DNA of 64,000 nt from Nemophila menziesii (Eukaryota; Streptophyta; Magnoliopsida; Boraginales; Hydrophyllaceae), in assembly GCA_029959085.1 (NCBI GenBank), contig JARWIR010000092.1, forward strand, positions 1-64,000, read 5' to 3'. The notes under the pieces are model-generated. The model was not told where the DNA came from. It was given only the letters and a program-made list of their open reading frames with translations, and did not search any database. Shown piece by piece: positions 63,542 to 64,000 of the stretch (its first letter is position 1; each line of letters begins with the position of its first letter). The translations under genes were made by a program, and so were the position numbers.

Positions 63542-64000
63542 GAAATATAAACACACCTTGTTACAAAAGTTTATTGAACTATACATTTCCAGTAAATTTT
63601 ATATTCGTAATTGTCAACGTCATAAATAGTTAAAAAGTAGCTTAGTTTATAAACTGTAAAAGTTTCTAATAAATAAAATAAAATAAAACCCTTACCTGGA
63701 GCCTTTGGTGGTGTTGTTGATGTTGGTGGTGCTGGTGATGATGGAGAAGGTGGAGCTGGTGGGGTGACCTTTCTAGGGTGCCCCTTGGCAGCTTTTTGGG
63801 TAAACCCGAGGTGGCGGTCTTGTGTGGTGTTTCTGGTGAAGCCCTGTTAAAGGAAATATTCGAGAAGGTGGTCTTTTGTTGTGGTGTTGGACCTGGTTTC
63901 GCCTGCAAAGGGAAAACTTTTGTAGGGCATTGATCATATGTTGTCTAAAAGCCAGGACACCTTGATATGCTCGATGGTGTTCTTGACGCCCAACTGTTAT
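63542..64000. repeat. Repeat unit 15, first 459 bp
   Basis: This is a partial unit cut by the window edge. Its start (acaaaagtttattgaac) and the ttggacctgg variant are closest to unit 8, though cccgaggtggcgg is as in unit 6. Confidence 0.95.
63696..64000 (-). pseudogene. HD-ZIP IV pseudogene fragment, unit 15 (3' end only)
   Basis: Only the proline-rich segment and the final MINAL and GSLITVG part of the C-terminal block fall inside the window. Confidence 0.75.

Larger units (their letters stand above)
1..64000. repeat. Tandem macrosatellite array, about 4.54 kb unit, 14 full copies plus a partial
   Basis: The same sequence recurs in direct orientation with no spacer. The phase marker used here is the string gaaatataaacacacc (gaattataaac in units 4 and 9), found at 1, 4551, 9100, 13646, 18187, 22726, 27281, 31763, 36272, 40835, 45384, 49932, 54478, 59005 and 63542. 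The unit boundary is therefore arbitrary. Units differ by scattered substitutions and small indels; by eye all are well above 90% alike, and units 1 and 10 differ at only a few sites. Both window edges lie inside the array, so its true size is unknown. Each unit contains a minus-strand HD-ZIP IV pseudogene fragment, which makes this a gene-derived macrosatellite rather than a simple satellite. Confidence 0.98.

Noticed and set aside
1..64000. CRISPR array, rDNA or tRNA cluster
   Set aside because: The unit is 4.5 kb with no short repeat-spacer pattern, and I saw no rRNA or tRNA core motifs. Introns and family content are eukaryotic.
1..64000. Processed retrocopy or LTR retrotransposon array
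   Set aside because: Introns with GT-AG signals are kept, and I saw no reverse transcriptase, gag, primer-binding site or paired LTRs in the unit.

Overview
The window is one continuous tandem array. A unit of about 4.54 kb (range 4,482 to 4,563 bp) repeats head to tail from base 1 to 64,000: fourteen complete units and the first 459 bp of a fifteenth. I see no flanking single-copy DNA and no intact gene. The AT-rich composition, GT-AG intron signals and the gene family involved point to a plant (probably eudicot) nuclear genome. Nothing looks bacterial, viral or organellar. I recognised families by eye from conserved motifs; no search was run.

Each unit carries, on the minus strand, a decayed fragment of a class IV homeodomain-leucine zipper (HD-ZIP IV) transcription factor gene, from the START domain to near the C terminus. 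In gene order (falling coordinates) the recognisable pieces are: START remnants; an exon with YKPLVGAGLAYGAKLW; an exon with ASLWLPLPPRRIFDF; an exon with NGSDPRNRVSVFHVN; and a C-terminal block with SNMLIL, SGGESDYVSLFPKGF, a frameshift, then ILPD, GSLITVG and MINALQKF. Introns are still present, so this is not a processed retrocopy. The homeobox and zipper are absent. The same in-frame stops and frameshift occur in the units, so the gene was dead before it was amplified. A proline-rich exon-like segment of unknown origin follows the C-terminal block. A short GC-richer, promoter-like island lies upstream of the START remnants. The remaining 1.6 kb or so of each unit is AT-rich and mostly featureless, with two tentative START-like pieces that would be out of order.

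Units (start-end): 1 1-4550; 2 4551-9099; 3 9100-13645; 4 13646-18186; 5 18187-22725; 6 22726-27280; 7 27281-31762; 8 31763-36271; 9 36272-40834; 10 40835-45383; 11 45384-49931; 12 49932-54477; 13 54478-59004; 14 59005-63541; 15 63542 to the end. Private variants show a higher-order period of nine units (about 40.8 kb). Unit 10 copies unit 1, unit 12 copies unit 2, and unit 14 largely copies unit 5. Unit 11 is a 2/1 hybrid and unit 13 a 3/4 hybrid. This is the expected footprint of one gain and one loss by unequal crossing over inside a duplicated block.

No protein product is supported. The most interesting reading is a gene-derived macrosatellite that is still recombining. If transcribed, it could supply small RNAs matching HD-ZIP IV genes; that last step is inference.
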